Shown here: positions 8,011 to 8,419 of the stretch, piece by piece
How positions within the stretch are numbered: the stretch's first letter is position 1
Layout of the letters: every line of letters starts with the position of its first letter
NCBI GenBank assembly: GCA_014376885.1
Contig: JACMQR010000014.1
Location: 1 to 8,419, forward strand
Source: Polaromonas sp.
GTDB taxonomy: Bacteria; Pseudomonadota; Gammaproteobacteria; Burkholderiales; Burkholderiaceae_C
DNA length: 8,419 bases
Reading direction: 5' to 3'
Notes under the pieces: model-generated
Database searches by the model: none
Seen by the model: only the letters and a program-made list of their open reading frames with translations
Told to the model about the DNA's origin: nothing
Program-made: the position numbers and the translations under genes

Positions 8011-8015
8011 GTCCC

Positions 8016-8419
8016 ATGAAGCTCGCAGCAATCCAGATGGTGTCCGCAACCTGTGTCCAGGCCAATCTGGCGGCAGCGCATCAACTGTTGTGCGAGGCCG
8101 CAGCGCAAGGCGCCGAGGTGGCTGTGCTGCCCGAGTATTTCTGCATCATGGGCCTGAAAGATACCGACAAACTGGCACTGCGCGAGACCTTCGGCGATGG
8201 CGCCATCCAGGGCTTTTTAAGCCGTACCGCCAAAGAACTTGGCCTGTGGATCGTCGGCGGCACCCTGCCGCTGGCCTCTGGCGACCCGGGCCGCGCGCGC
8301 AACAGTTCGCTGGCATTTGCTCCTTCTGGCGTTTGCGTGGCGCGCTATGACAAGGTGCACCTTTTCCGGTTTACCGATGGCCGGGAAGCCTACGACGAAA
8401 CCCGCGTGCTTCAGCCCGG
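8016..8419 (+). CDS. Carbon-nitrogen hydrolase (nitrilase superfamily, Nit-type amidase), partial, C-terminus outside window
   Basis: The first 134 codons of a nitrilase-superfamily amidase. The start MKLAAIQMVS is the usual first beta strand of the family. EVAVLPEYF at 34-42 supplies the catalytic glutamate (E40), and YDKVHLFRF at 111-119 supplies the catalytic lysine (K113). The catalytic cysteine of the Glu-Lys-Cys triad would come shortly afterwards, outside the window. GLWIVGGTLPLASGD (76-90) and the RNSSLAFAPSG segment are typical of the Nit1/YbeM branch, whose studied members hydrolyse deaminated glutathione as metabolite repair; other amide substrates remain possible. The ATG is fixed by the AAAGGAA ribosome binding site. 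In many proteobacteria this gene lies between yhdP and tldD, so tldD may follow beyond the right edge. The 168-base gap and a possible promoter suggest it need not depend on yhdP transcription. Confidence 0.93.
   Translation, partial: MKLAAIQMVSATCVQANLAAAHQLLCEAAAQGAEVAVLPEYFCIMGLKDTDKLALRETFGDGAIQGFLSRTAKELGLWIVGGTLPLASGDPGRARNSSLAFAPSGVCVARYDKVHLFRFTDGREAYDETRVLQP

Overview
The window is GC-rich, densely coded chromosomal DNA. It most probably comes from a betaproteobacterium of the order Burkholderiales, with Comamonadaceae as the first guess. The basis is the wording of the YhdP and GlnE proteins, the gene neighbourhood (glnE beside yhdP, then a nitrilase-family amidase) and TAAAAT-type promoter sequences; no 16S gene or other marker is present.

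Layout. (1) Bases 1-594, minus strand: the N-terminal 198 codons of a TetR-family repressor with a CerR-type C-terminal region, running off the left edge. (2) Bases 595-663: a 69-base gap with a perfect 6+6 inverted repeat (614-629) just upstream of the repressor start, a good candidate for its own operator. (3) Bases 664-3531, minus strand: complete glnE, the bifunctional adenylyltransferase/adenylyl-removing enzyme of glutamine synthetase. (4) Bases 3532-3602: a short divergent intergenic region. (5) Bases 3603-7847, plus strand: complete yhdP, a 1414-residue AsmA-like envelope protein with one N-terminal membrane anchor. (6) Bases 7848-8015: a 168-base non-coding region with a promoter-like TAAAAT and several overlapping inverted repeats, ending in a strong ribosome binding site. 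(7) Bases 8016-8419, plus strand: the first 134 codons of a carbon-nitrogen hydrolase of the Nit type, running off the right edge.

The genes do not form one pathway. GlnE sets glutamine synthetase activity according to nitrogen status, YhdP belongs to the lipid-transfer machinery of the envelope, and the Nit-type amidase probably repairs a damaged metabolite. The TetR gene probably controls itself and a transporter or other target outside the window.

I found no mobile element, CRISPR array, RNA gene or convincing new system; this is ordinary core-genome sequence. The points most worth checking are the competing hairpins in the leader of the amidase gene, an apparent insertion of about 20 residues in the adenylyltransferase half of GlnE, a CxxC motif in the GlnE linker, and the palindrome upstream of the TetR gene.
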